NCBI GenBank assembly: GCA_045617405.1
Contig: JAZLIL010000081.1
Span: forward strand, 1-59,931
Direction of reading: 5' to 3'
DNA from: JAZLIL01 sp045617405
GTDB taxonomy: Bacteria; Bacillota; Clostridia; Lachnospirales; Lachnospiraceae
DNA length: 59,931 nucleotides
Shown here one piece after another: positions 42,219 to 50,598 of the stretch. Numbering within the stretch: position 1 is the first letter of the stretch; every line of letters begins with the position of its first letter. The notes beneath the pieces were generated by a model, which saw only the letters and a program-made list of their open reading frames with translations, did no database searches and was not told where the DNA came from. A program made the position numbers and the translations under genes.

Positions 42219-43112
42219 TCAGTTTTCATAAAACTGTTCAATAAGCTGCTTTGCTTCTTTGAAGGGCTGAGCCTGCATGTCGATCCAGTGGATGTCTGTG
42301 CGCTTCCTGAACCAGGTCATCTGTTCCTTCGCAAGATGCCTTATCTCCATGAAGAGCTTGTCGTAGAAGGCATCAAAGGACTTGAATTCGCCGCGCAGGT
42401 ACATAAGAATGTAGCGGTATTCGAGACCAAGTTTATATAGAAATTCATCAGTGGCACCTTCTTCACGGAGGTGCCTTACTTCGTCAATCATTCCTTCCTT
42501 AAGGCGTCTGTCGAGACGTTCATGGATACGGTCGTAGAGGATTTCTCTCGGCCACGTCACGCCGATTACGAGCGTCTCGTAACGTGGAACACTCGGAAGT
42601 TCATCGGAATTTCCGGTCAGAGCTTTTTCGACGGCACGCTCAAGTCTGCGCTTGTTGCAAAGATCAAGCTTTGTAAGTGCGTCGGGTGTCTTCTCGCGGA
42701 TAATCGCAGTGAGCTCTTCAATGGTTTTGCCTTCAACTGTCTTTCGCAATTCGGGGTCGGGTTCACCTTTTCGAAGGTTGTAGCCGTCGGCAACAGAATT
42801 GACATAAAGTCCTGTGCCGCCGACAAGGAAAGCCTTCTTTCCCCGATTCAGAATATCATCGATGGCTGTGTAGGCCATTGACTGAAATTGTGACATTGAA
42901 AAAAAGTCGTTCGGGGCTGCAACATCGAGCAGATGGTGAGGGACGCCCTGCATCTCTTCGGGCGTGATTTTTCCCGAGCCTAAATCGAGTCCGCAAAAGA
43001 CCTGTCTTGAATCTGCCGAAACGATTTCGGCACAAAATTCTTTCGCGAGCTCGATAGAAAGCCCGCTCTTACCTGATGCATTTGTTCCTGTAATGACTGT
43101 CAGTTTTTTCAT
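42219..43112 (-). CDS. miaA: tRNA dimethylallyltransferase
   Basis: 297 residues from the ATG at 43112. P-loop GTNASGKS at residues 8-15, SADSRQVFCGLDLGSGK, HHLLDV, VGGTGLYVNS and the C-terminal RKRTDIHWID. MiaA adds dimethylallyl to A37 of UNN-reading tRNAs. The frame extends to 43322 without a stop through a 30-bp-period repeat, but conserved sequence starts at 43112. The ribosome site is weak (AGAAAGAGAAAT). Confidence 0.93.
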   Translation of the reverse strand: MKKLTVITGTNASGKSGLSIELAKEFCAEIVSADSRQVFCGLDLGSGKITPEEMQGVPHHLLDVAAPNDFFSMSQFQSMAYTAIDDILNRGKKAFLVGGTGLYVNSVADGYNLRKGEPDPELRKTVEGKTIEELTAIIREKTPDALTKLDLCNKRRLERAVEKALTGNSDELPSVPRYETLVIGVTWPREILYDRIHERLDRRLKEGMIDEVRHLREEGATDEFLYKLGLEYRYILMYLRGEFKSFDAFYDKLFMEIRHLAKEQMTWFRKRTDIHWIDMQAQPFKEAKQLIEQFYEN

Positions 43113-43130
43113 ATTTCTCTTTCTGCTGCC

Positions 43131-43262
43131 GGTTGATGGATTGTCTGCCGTTCCGGGAACGATCAACGGATTGTTTGCTTTTTTTGACAGGTCGGAGGAC
43201 TGCTTGCTTTTTCGATACCGGTCAACGACTGTTTGCATTTTAGAGCCGATTGGCTGCTCTGA
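43131..43262. repeat. Degenerate ~30-bp tandem repeat upstream of miaA
   Basis: Units start near 43131 (GGTTGATGGATTGTCTGC), 43161 (GATCAACGGATTGTTTGC), 43190 (GGTCGGAGGACTGCTTGC), 43220 (GGTCAACGACTGTTTGC) and 43248. The period is 28-30 bp and the copies are diverged. It fills the gap between the aldolase stop and miaA. Confidence 0.65.
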
Positions 43263-43263
43263 A

Positions 43264-44223
43264 TTATTTTCTTCCGAGATGGACAGCGAAGCCTCCGATA
43301 CGGTCCTTAAGGTAGATAACATTCAGCCTGCCCTTTGCATCGAAAGAAGCACTGTCTTCCTCGAATTCGATGCCCTGCTTTGCAAGGTGGTACTTTGCTC
43401 TCTCGGGATAGTTGGTTGAGATGCAGATGTGACCGTTGTCGCCTCTGCCGCCCTTCTTCATTACCTCGATGAGGCTTCCAGCGAAGATGGAAGAATTGCC
43501 GACTTTCTTTGTGAATCCGAAGAGGTTATCAAAGAAGTCCGCAACATTGTCAGCATCGGAATCATTATCGCAGTTGATGCCTACGTGCTTAAGGTCAAAG
43601 CCTAGCATTGTGTTGACTGCTTCCTTTGTAAGTCTTTCGATTTCATCAAATCTTCCTGCGGAAACGAGGTCCTTCTTTACCATCCAGCTTCCGCCGCACG
43701 CAAATACCTTGTCAAAATCAAGATAGTCCTTGAGATTGTCGGCGTTGATTCCGCCTGTCGGCATGAACCTGATGTTTCCGTAGGGAGCGCTCATGGCTTT
43801 GATCATCCTGATGCCGCCCGCTGCCTCGGCAGGGAAGAATTTAACCGTGTCAAGACCGAGTGAAAGAGCTGTCTCAATATCTGAAGGATTTGCCGTTCCG
43901 GGAACGATCGGAATGTTCTTTCCAATACAATAGGAAACAACAGTCGGATTGAGTCCCGGACTCACTATAAATTTTGCACCCGCAGCTACTGCTCTGTCAA
44001 CCTGTTCTGTGGTAAGAACAGTTCCTGCACCTACAAGCATTTCGGGAAACTCTGCCGTAATGTTCTTAATTGCCTGCTCAGCTGCCGCTGTTCTGAAAGT
44101 GACCTCTGCGCAGTTGATTCCTCCGTTTATGAGAGCCTTGGCGAGAGAAACCGCATCCCTTGCATCGTCAAGTGCGATAACCGGTACTATGCCGATGAGA
44201 CTTAATTCTTCAATGATTGTCAT
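43264..44223 (-). CDS. eda: KDPG/KHG aldolase with C-terminal VOC domain
   Basis: 319 residues. Residues 1 to about 205 are a full Eda aldolase: IPVIALDDARDAVSLAKALINGG-type start, CAEVTFRT with the catalytic Glu, VGAGTVLT, the Schiff-base Lys in DTVKFFPAE, and RFMPTGGIN. It splits 2-keto-3-deoxy-6-phosphogluconate into pyruvate and glyceraldehyde-3-phosphate, the last step of the uronate route here. Residues about 210-319 resemble a VOC/glyoxalase-like fold (KHVGINCDNDSDADNVADFF, GGFAVHLGRK). Its role is unknown. The gene is divergent from the cupin/GntR operon and shares its control region. Confidence 0.92.
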   Translation of the reverse strand: MTIIEELSLIGIVPVIALDDARDAVSLAKALINGGINCAEVTFRTAAAEQAIKNITAEFPEMLVGAGTVLTTEQVDRAVAAGAKFIVSPGLNPTVVSYCIGKNIPIVPGTANPSDIETALSLGLDTVKFFPAEAAGGIRMIKAMSAPYGNIRFMPTGGINADNLKDYLDFDKVFACGGSWMVKKDLVSAGRFDEIERLTKEAVNTMLGFDLKHVGINCDNDSDADNVADFFDNLFGFTKKVGNSSIFAGSLIEVMKKGGRGDNGHICISTNYPERAKYHLAKQGIEFEEDSASFDAKGRLNVIYLKDRIGGFAVHLGRK

Positions 44224-44269
44224 ATCTGTTTTCCTCCTTTGGTGATTTATGAGGTGCTGTAGTTGTCAA

Positions 44270-44281
44270 CTAACATGTTAC
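44270..44281. promoter_or_regulatory. GntR-type operator, site A
   Basis: CTAACATGTTAC, one base from the palindrome CTAACATGTTAG. It lies 47 bases upstream of the aldolase ATG on the minus strand, placing the aldolase gene under the same likely regulator as the rest of the island. Confidence 0.75.
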
Positions 44282-44432
44282 CAATATAATAATCAACTTA
44301 CTTCTGTAATGTCAATAGAGTGCGACAATTTGGCCATTCGAAATATTGCCGAATTAAGAAAGTTTCCGGATGTTTGATGATATTATGATATGTACAGTAA
44401 ATTTTTAAACATAAAAACCTTTATTTATCTGC

Positions 44433-44477
44433 TTGCAAAAGAGATGATATGGTGCTAACATGTTAGCAACATGTTAG
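44433..44477 (+). promoter_or_regulatory. Promoter with twin operators, sites B and C
   Basis: A possible promoter TTGCAA (44433-44438), 17-base spacer, TAACAT (44456-44461). Site B, CTAACATGTTAG (44455-44466), covers the -10; it is part of the 16-bp perfect palindrome TGCTAACATGTTAGCA. Site C, GCAACATGTTAG (44466-44477), has its centre 11 bp from that of B, one helical turn. Binding here would block the cupin/GntR promoter. Confidence 0.75.
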
Positions 44478-44512
44478 TCGACAACTCACATGCACAATAA
44501 TCGGAGCAGGTT

Positions 44513-44842
44513 ATGTTTGTAAAGAATTCTGATAAAGAGTACAAGGATCTTGGCGGAGGAACCGTGCGAAAGGTGCTTGCCTATTCAGACAACCTCATGA
44601 ATGTTGAGCTTTTGTTTGAAAAGGGAGCGTCAGGAGCGATGCATTCGCATCCCCACGAGCAGATTGGGTATGTTATTTCCGGTTCGCTCGTCTTCCACGA
44701 AGAGGGCAGAGAGGATGTTACTCTAACTGCCGGCGACAGCTACCATGTCGCACCGAATGTCTCTCATGGAATTGACTGCCTGACGGAGGTTAAGCTTCTG
44801 GACATCTTTACGCCGATGCGGCAGGATTTTGTCGGAAGGTAG
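44513..44842 (+). CDS. kdgF: KdgF-like cupin protein
   Basis: 109 residues, single cupin. Metal ligands fit GAMHSHPHEQIGYVISGSL (HxH...E pattern) and the second motif PNVSHGIDCL. In pectin and alginate utilisation KdgF converts 4,5-unsaturated uronates into the keto form that KduI uses; the position at the head of a uronate island with KduI and KduD supports that role. Cupins are many, so symbol is tentative. The start follows GGAGCAGGTT. It is 82 bases before the GntR gene. Confidence 0.8.
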   Translation: MFVKNSDKEYKDLGGGTVRKVLAYSDNLMNVELLFEKGASGAMHSHPHEQIGYVISGSLVFHEEGREDVTLTAGDSYHVAPNVSHGIDCLTEVKLLDIFTPMRQDFVGR

Positions 44843-44924
44843 TTATCAAAAAAATGTTTTGCGGTCTGACCGGAGAAATCGGATTTCAGGCGGTTGACGT
44901 TTGACAATCAGGCAGGAGAAGCAC

Positions 44925-45602
44925 ATGACGGGTTCACTTAATCAGATAACTTACAACGAATTCAAAAAGGATATCATGACCCTGGCTTTAAGACCGGGAG
45001 AGCAGGTTTCTGCAATGAAGGTTGCGGAACGTTACAACGTCAGTCGTACGCCCGCAAGAGAAGCTCTTGTAAAGCTTGAGGCAGAGGGACTTATCGACAT
45101 CCATCCCCAGTCAAAGTCTGTTATCTCAAAGATTGATGTCAAGCGTGCAAAACAGGAGTGGTTCATCAGAAAGACTCTGGAGCTTGGTATGGTTGATGCC
45201 CTTTTTGACCGCGTGATGCCTGATGACATTACAAAAATGCGATTCATCAGCAACAAGATGAAGGACATCGCAAAGTCTACAGACGCCCGTGAACGTGCAT
45301 ATGAGTACCTGCAGTGTGACCTCGATTTCCATAGCATGACGTATATTGCAGCAGACCAGGAGCTTGCAGCCGATGTTATCGGAACGACGATGGCTCATTA
45401 CAACAGAATCAGAATTCTTGCTGATCTTGAGAGCTTCAATAAGGAGAGAACCGTAAATACTCATGAGCAGATGCTCAGGTATTTGGAAACTGGTGAAAAA
45501 GAAAGCTATCGCACACTGCTGGCCCGGCATCTTGGGTACATTACTCAGGATATTGTCAATCTGCAGATGAAGGACCCCACATTGTTTAAGGATTGGGAAT
45601 AG
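44925..45602 (+). CDS. GntR-family (FadR-type) transcriptional regulator
   Basis: 225 residues from ATG 44925 after CAGGAGAAGCAC; the TTG start at 44901 lacks a site. Residues about 15-75 are the winged helix (VAERYNVSRTPAREALVKLEAEGLI), followed by the all-helical FCD ligand domain with metal-type residues (CDLDFHSM, ARHLGYI). FCD regulators of the UxuR/ExuR kind sense uronates or their derivatives. The repeated CTAACATGTTAG palindromes around the aldolase, cupin and TRAP promoters are its likely targets. Confidence 0.92.
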   Translation: MTGSLNQITYNEFKKDIMTLALRPGEQVSAMKVAERYNVSRTPAREALVKLEAEGLIDIHPQSKSVISKIDVKRAKQEWFIRKTLELGMVDALFDRVMPDDITKMRFISNKMKDIAKSTDARERAYEYLQCDLDFHSMTYIAADQELAADVIGTTMAHYNRIRILADLESFNKERTVNTHEQMLRYLETGEKESYRTLLARHLGYITQDIVNLQMKDPTLFKDWE

Positions 45603-45665
45603 TCCCTCCTACGAATTGTCTTAGCTTGAGGCTAAGGGTTGGGAGTTAGTCCTGCAGACGAAAAA

Positions 45666-45715
45666 TCCCGCTTTTTTCGAGACCGTCATGGTTGAAATCT
45701 ATCCGGAGAGCGGGA
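45666..45715 (+). terminator. Hairpin between gntR and uxuA
   Basis: TCCCGCT pairs with AGCGGGA across a 36-base loop, preceded by a small CTTAGC/GCTAAG stem near 45621. No U-tract follows. It may weaken read-through from the regulator into uxuA, or be a leader structure. Confidence 0.3.
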
Positions 45716-45734
45716 ATAGATTGGGAGGATTAAC

Positions 45735-46802
45735 ATGGAAATGACATTGCGGTGGTACGGACCCGGCTACGACAGCGTAACTCTCGAGCAGATCCGTCAG
45801 ATCCCCGGCGTCAAAGGCGTTATTACCACGCTTTACGGCACAAAGCCCGGAGAAGCGTGGGAACTTGAAGACATCCGCAGTCTTAAGAAAACTGTCGAAG
45901 AGGCAGGACTTTATATTGCGGGAATCGAATCTGTAAATGTATCTGATGCGATCAAAACAGCTTCCCCTGAACGTGACGAGCATATCGATAATTACATAAA
46001 GACACTGGACAGACTCGGAAGTGAAGGCATCCGTATGGTCTGCTATAACTTCATGCCGGTTTTCGACTGGACCAGATCGGAGCTTGCAAGACTTCGCCCC
46101 GACGGCTCAACTGTACTTGCCTACAACCAGGATGTTATTGATAAGCTTGATCCGAGCAGAATGAAGGAATCGGTCGCAAGCATGTCCAACGGTTTCATCA
46201 TGCCGGGTTGGGAGCCTGACAGACTTGACAGTCTGAAAGAGCTTTTTGACAAGTATGCCGGCATCGACGCAGACACCCTTTTTGCCAATCTTGTCTATTT
46301 CCTTGAGGCTATCGGCCCCGTGTGCGAAAAGTACGACATCCGCATGGGAATTCACCCCGATGATCCGGCATGGCCGATTTTCGGGCTTCCGAGAATTATT
46401 ACCGGAAAAGAGACAATCGAAAAGCTTTTAAGGACAGTTGATAAGCCCTATAACGGAATCACGTTCTGTACAGGTTCACTCGGATCCGATCAGCATGCTG
46501 ATCTCACAGGCATAATCAGGGCAGCCAAGGGAAGAATCCCGTTTGCACATGTTCGTAACCTTAAGTATAATACACCCCGTGACTTTGAAGAGGCAGCTCA
46601 TCTCTCAGCAGACGGTTCGCTTGATCTTTTTGAAATTATGAAGGCACTTCACGATGCCGGCTTTAATGGCGTAATCAGACCTGATCACGGAAGAATGATC
46701 TGGGGCGAGAAGGCAATGCCCGGTTACGGTCTTTTTGACAGGGCACTTGGAGCGACATATCTTCAGGGGCTTTGGGAAGCAATTGATAAGCAGAACAGAT
46801 AG
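45735..46802 (+). CDS. uxuA: Mannonate dehydratase
   Basis: 355 residues, typical size. TIM-barrel landmarks: N-terminal MTLRWYGPGYDSVTLEQIRQIPGV, ESVNVSDAIK, CYNFMPVFDWTR, metal-site HPDDPAWPIFGLPRI, FCTGSLG and GVIRPDHGRMIWGE near the C-terminus. It dehydrates D-mannonate to 2-keto-3-deoxygluconate, the third step of the glucuronate branch. The start follows GGGAGGATTAAC. uxuB follows after 11 bases. Confidence 0.95.
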   Translation: MEMTLRWYGPGYDSVTLEQIRQIPGVKGVITTLYGTKPGEAWELEDIRSLKKTVEEAGLYIAGIESVNVSDAIKTASPERDEHIDNYIKTLDRLGSEGIRMVCYNFMPVFDWTRSELARLRPDGSTVLAYNQDVIDKLDPSRMKESVASMSNGFIMPGWEPDRLDSLKELFDKYAGIDADTLFANLVYFLEAIGPVCEKYDIRMGIHPDDPAWPIFGLPRIITGKETIEKLLRTVDKPYNGITFCTGSLGSDQHADLTGIIRAAKGRIPFAHVRNLKYNTPRDFEEAAHLSADGSLDLFEIMKALHDAGFNGVIRPDHGRMIWGEKAMPGYGLFDRALGATYLQGLWEAIDKQNR

Positions 46803-46813
46803 GAGGCGAGGTA

Positions 46814-48418
46814 ATGAAGCTGAACATAGCATCGCTTTCAGATAGCGTTTTTTGGAAAAAGGCAGGCGTAAGCATCCCGAATTACGATCCTGCAGCAATA
46901 GCCGAAAAAACTAAAAAGTCGCCCGTCTGGGTGCATTTCGGGATTGGAAACATCTTCAGGATGTTTATCGGAGGACTCGCAGATACGCTTATAAACAGCG
47001 GAGAAATTGATCGCGGAATTATCTGCGTAGAGACTTTTGATTACGAAGTCGTTGACAGGATATACAAGCCGTTTGACAATCTGTCACTTAACGTGACGCT
47101 TAAGTCGGACGGAACAACAGAGAAGAAGGTTATCGGCTCTCTTTCGGAGGCTGTTTCGGCAGGAAACGGTGATGAATGTTCTAAGAAAAGACTGACCGAA
47201 ATCTTTACCGATCCGGGACTTCAGATTGTGTCCTTCACCGTAACAGAGAAGGGATACACGATGAAGGGAACGGACGGACAGTATCTCCCCGCTATAAAGG
47301 CAGATATTGTTGCAGGTCCGGATAATGCGAGAGGTGCAATCGCTATAGTAGCGGCAAAGCTCTTTGAACGCTATAAGGCCGGAAAGTATCCGATTGCACT
47401 CGTCTCTATGGATAACTGCTCGCATAACGGTGAAAAGCTTAAAAATGCAGTTATCAGCATAGCAAGCGAGTGGCAGAAGAGAGGCTTTGTCGGAGTGGAT
47501 TTTGTGGCTTATCTGACAAATGAGAGCAGGGTGGCATTCCCCTGGACAATGATTGATAAGATTACACCGAGACCGAGCACGCAGATTGCCGATGACCTGG
47601 AGAAGCTCGGAATCGATGACATGCAGCCTGTCGTTACTGAAAAGAAGACCTTTATAGCCCCCTTTGTAAATGCGGAAGGTCCTCAGTACCTTGTTGTAGA
47701 AAACACCTTCCCGAACGGAAGGCCTCCGCTTCAGAAAGCCGGTGTTTATTTTACGGACAGGGATACGGTGAACAGCGTTGAGAGGATGAAGGTCACTACC
47801 TGTCTCAATCCGCTTCACACAGCTCTTGCAGTTTACGGCTGTGTTCTCGGATATACGTCAATCGCTGCCGAAATGAAGGATGAGGATCTTAAGAAGCTCG
47901 TTTATGGAATAGGACTTGATGAGGGTATGAAGGTTGTTTGTGATCCTATTATCATTAATCCGAAGCAGTTCATTGAGGAAGTGCTGACGGAAAGATTTCC
48001 CAATGCGTTTATTCCCGATACGCCTCAGCGTATTGCAGTAGATACTTCACAGAAGGTTGCCGTTCGCTACGGCGAGACAATCAAGTCTTACATTTCAAAG
48101 AAAGGGTCGGCCGGTGAGCTTCGCTACATTCCGGCAGCTATTGCAGGCTGGCTCAGATACCTGATGGGAATCAACGATGCGGGAGAACCCTTCGAACTTT
48201 CTACGGATCCGCTGCTTGAAGAGCTTACCGGTATTATGTCAAAGGCAGAGCTTGGAAAGACTGAAGGCGTATCCGAGATTGTCAGACCGATTCTTTCAAA
48301 CGCGAATATTTTCGGTATCAATCTGTACGATGCGGGTCTTGGCGAAAAGATTGAAGAGTTATTCAAGAAGGAAATTGCCGGTCCCGGTGCTGTCAGGGAA
48401 ACTCTTAACGAGTTATAG
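46814..48418 (+). CDS. uxuB: D-fructuronate (mannonate) reductase
   Basis: 534 residues, mannitol-dehydrogenase family. N-terminal NAD-fold VWVHFGIGNIFRMFIGGLAD, MDNCSHNGEKL, and PWTMIDKITPRPS with catalytic-region Lys in the core; a helical C-terminal domain with CLNPLHTALAVYGC. It reduces D-fructuronate to D-mannonate, feeding UxuA encoded just upstream. The start ATG 46814 has AGGAGGCGAGGTA before it. The operator D region follows the stop. Confidence 0.93.
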   Translation: MKLNIASLSDSVFWKKAGVSIPNYDPAAIAEKTKKSPVWVHFGIGNIFRMFIGGLADTLINSGEIDRGIICVETFDYEVVDRIYKPFDNLSLNVTLKSDGTTEKKVIGSLSEAVSAGNGDECSKKRLTEIFTDPGLQIVSFTVTEKGYTMKGTDGQYLPAIKADIVAGPDNARGAIAIVAAKLFERYKAGKYPIALVSMDNCSHNGEKLKNAVISIASEWQKRGFVGVDFVAYLTNESRVAFPWTMIDKITPRPSTQIADDLEKLGIDDMQPVVTEKKTFIAPFVNAEGPQYLVVENTFPNGRPPLQKAGVYFTDRDTVNSVERMKVTTCLNPLHTALAVYGCVLGYTSIAAEMKDEDLKKLVYGIGLDEGMKVVCDPIIINPKQFIEEVLTERFPNAFIPDTPQRIAVDTSQKVAVRYGETIKSYISKKGSAGELRYIPAAIAGWLRYLMGINDAGEPFELSTDPLLEELTGIMSKAELGKTEGVSEIVRPILSNANIFGINLYDAGLGEKIEELFKKEIAGPGAVRETLNEL

Positions 48419-48428
48419 GCCTTGCGAT

Positions 48429-48464
48429 TTAACATGTTAGCACAATGTACAGCTTGCATGTCAG
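48429..48464. promoter_or_regulatory. Operator site D with weak half-site
   Basis: TTAACATGTTAG (48429-48440) keeps 11 of 12 bases of the palindrome; CTTGCATGTCAG (48453-48464) is a weaker relative 24 bp on. They lie just after uxuB, about 150 bp before the TRAP promoter, and could allow looping with sites E and F. Confidence 0.5.
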
Positions 48465-48599
48465 ATTGACTAGAGTAAAATGAAAGACAATCGTCATTAT
48501 TCCGACAAAAAAATTCTTGTTTTCTGAAGAAAAACGACAAAATAATGCGTCAAAGCATCAAAAAACATAAAATATTAAACACATCGTATTTTTTTAGCC

Positions 48600-48628
48600 T
48601 TTACACTAACATGTCAGCATGATATATT
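48600..48628 (+). promoter_or_regulatory. TRAP-operon promoter with operator E in its spacer
   Basis: TTTACA (48600-48605), exactly 17 bases, TATATT (48623-48628). The spacer begins with operator E, CTAACATGTCAG (48606-48617), so repressor and RNA polymerase cannot both bind. The predicted start is near 48635. Confidence 0.75.
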
Positions 48629-48639
48629 AAAATAGTCGA

Positions 48640-48651
48640 CTGACATGTTAG
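48640..48651. promoter_or_regulatory. Operator site F at the TRAP transcription start
   Basis: CTGACATGTTAG, one base from the palindrome, preceded by GTCGA, which also flanks site C. Its centre is 34 bp from that of site E, and it lies just downstream of the predicted start point. Confidence 0.72.
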
Positions 48652-48692
48652 ACATAATATCTAAATGTCCAAATTAAAAGGGAGGAAAAAAC

Positions 48693-49802
48693 ATGAAAAA
48701 GTATTTGGCACTTTTACTTGCAGTTGTTATGGCTCTTTCATTAACAGCATGCGGACTTTCAAGTGAGAAGAAGGAAGCAGCTCCTGCACCCGCAGCAGAG
48801 GAGAAGAAGGAAGAAGCTCCTGCACCCGCAGCAGAAAAGAAGGAAGAGGCTCCTGCACCCGCAGCTTCAGAAGATCCCAAGCTTACATTCGTTTATGCAG
48901 AGGTTAATCCTCTTGAAGGATCAATTGTTGGCGCTATGGCGCTCAAGTTTAAGGAAGAAGTTGAAGCCCGTACAAACGGCACAGTTACTATCGACATCCA
49001 GGCCGGTGGCGTTCTCGGTTCAGAGAACGATGTACTTGATACCATCCTCGGTGGTGCCGGCACAATCGATATGTCACGTATCTCCGCTTTCGCTCTTACA
49101 CCTTACGGCGGCGAGAAGTCAATGCTCCTTTCACTTCCTTACGTATTCGCAGGAAGAGAGCACTTCTGGAACTTTGCTACGTCTGATCTTGCTCAGGAAT
49201 TCCTTATGGAGCCCCAGCAGAAGGGTTCGGGAATCCGTGGCCTCTTCTACGGCGAGGAAGGTTTCCGTCATTTCTTCACAAAGGATCCTATCACAGACAT
49301 CAACGGTCTTAAGGGTATGAAGCTTCGTGTTTCAAACGACCCTGTTATGAACGGTCTTGTAGAAGGCCTTGGCGCTTCACCTACAGTTGTATCTTTCGGC
49401 GAGCTTTACAGCGCACTTCAGACCGGTGTTGTTGATGGTGCTGAGCAGCCTATTGCAAACTACAAGTCAAACGCATTCCCCGAAGTTGCAAACACAATGA
49501 TTCTTGATGGACATACACTTGGTGCAGTTCAGGTTATCATCACTGATGAGGCTTGGAACAAGATGTCGGAGAATCAGCAGAAGGCTATGATGGAAGCAGG
49601 TGAAATCGCTTCCAAGTACTGCCGCGAAGTATCAGAAGATAAGGAGAACGAGGTTCTCGATCAGCTTAAGGCAGAAGGCTGCAACATCATCGATGTAACA
49701 GATTATACTCCTTGGCAGAACGCTGTGGCAAAGGTTATCGATGAGCAGGTTAACACTCCTGAACTTAAGGAACTCTATGATAAGATCGTTGCAATGAAGT
49801 AG
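48693..49802 (+). CDS. dctP: TRAP transporter solute-binding lipoprotein (DctP)
   Basis: 369 residues. Lipoprotein signal with lipobox LTACG near residue 20, then a tether of Lys/Glu/Ala/Pro repeats (KKEEAPAPAA units, three times) to about 58, then the DctP domain: FVYAEVNPLEGSIVGAMAL, GGVLGSENDVLDTILGG, and GMKLRVSNDP with the conserved substrate-carboxylate Arg, GELYSALQTGVVDGAEQP. It captures a carboxylate, by context a uronate, for DctQM. The start follows AAGGGAGGAAAAAAC. A partial terminator separates it from dctQ. Confidence 0.94.
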   Translation: MKKYLALLLAVVMALSLTACGLSSEKKEAAPAPAAEEKKEEAPAPAAEKKEEAPAPAASEDPKLTFVYAEVNPLEGSIVGAMALKFKEEVEARTNGTVTIDIQAGGVLGSENDVLDTILGGAGTIDMSRISAFALTPYGGEKSMLLSLPYVFAGREHFWNFATSDLAQEFLMEPQQKGSGIRGLFYGEEGFRHFFTKDPITDINGLKGMKLRVSNDPVMNGLVEGLGASPTVVSFGELYSALQTGVVDGAEQPIANYKSNAFPEVANTMILDGHTLGAVQVIITDEAWNKMSENQQKAMMEAGEIASKYCREVSEDKENEVLDQLKAEGCNIIDVTDYTPWQNAVAKVIDEQVNTPELKELYDKIVAMK

Positions 49803-49857
49803 GATTTTGGAAGATTTATTTGATAATCAGCTGAATCGGTTGCATAATTAATGTGAT

Positions 49858-49890
49858 GGGCACGGTGCCGATCGAGGTACTGTGCCCTTT
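49858..49890 (+). terminator. Attenuating hairpin between dctP and dctQ
   Basis: GGGCACGGTGCC pairs with GGTACTGTGCCC (G-T pairs and a few mismatches), followed by TTTCTATT. It would let the binding protein be made in excess over the membrane subunits, as is common for transporter operons. Confidence 0.65.
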
Positions 49891-49977
49891 CTATTGAATC
49901 ACTTGGTTTCATATTCTTTCGGATGTAGAAGGCCCTCCTTATCGGCTGGGCAATTTACATGGTAAAAGGGGGTTAAT

Positions 49978-50598
49978 ATGTCTGTTTTCGATAAGATAGA
50001 CAAGATCAAGCCTTTTTATGACTGGGCTTACAAAATTATCCTTTTTGTCTGCAAGCTTCTTCTTGTTGCAGATATTCTGATAACGACCTATGCCGTTATC
50101 GGAAGATATGTACCTGCAGTTCCCGATCCCTCATGGTCGGAGGAGCTGGTACTTACATTAATGAGTTATATGGCGGTTCTCTCGGCAGCTCTCGCAATCA
50201 GGCGCGGAGCTCACATCAGAATGACAGCGTTTGACAGGTATCTGCCGAAGGGTGTTCTTAAGTTCCTCGACATTCTTGCGGATCTGTCTGTCCTTGCATT
50301 TGGTGTTGCAATGATAGTAGTCGGCTGGAAGTACGCAAATACAATCGGAGCAAAGGGTAACTACGTTTCAATGCCCTGGCTTTCAAGATTCTGGATGTAC
50401 GTTCCCGTCCCGATCGCCGGTGTTGCTGTAATTATTTTTGAAATTGAGTCCTTATATGCTCACATCAAGTCGATTGTCCTGAAGACTAATTACAGTGCAG
50501 GTGTTATCGATTCCGGTGATGAGATTGAAAAGGTTTTGAAAGATGCCGAGGCAGAAGAAAGGGCCAAGGCAATAGAAGACGGAAAGGAGGAAAAGTAA
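49978..50598 (+). CDS. dctQ: TRAP transporter small permease (DctQ)
   Basis: 206 residues with four membrane segments: about 18-40, 55-75, 95-118 and 135-160. The landmark WSEELVLTLMSYMAVLSAALAIRRGAHIRMT of small TRAP permeases is present. A charged C-terminal tail (KDAEAEERAKAIEDGKEEK) extends into the cytoplasm. With DctM it forms the sodium-driven permease. The start follows AAAGGGGGTTAAT. Its stop overlaps the dctM start (TAATG). Confidence 0.93.
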   Translation: MSVFDKIDKIKPFYDWAYKIILFVCKLLLVADILITTYAVIGRYVPAVPDPSWSEELVLTLMSYMAVLSAALAIRRGAHIRMTAFDRYLPKGVLKFLDILADLSVLAFGVAMIVVGWKYANTIGAKGNYVSMPWLSRFWMYVPVPIAGVAVIIFEIESLYAHIKSIVLKTNYSAGVIDSGDEIEKVLKDAEAEERAKAIEDGKEEK

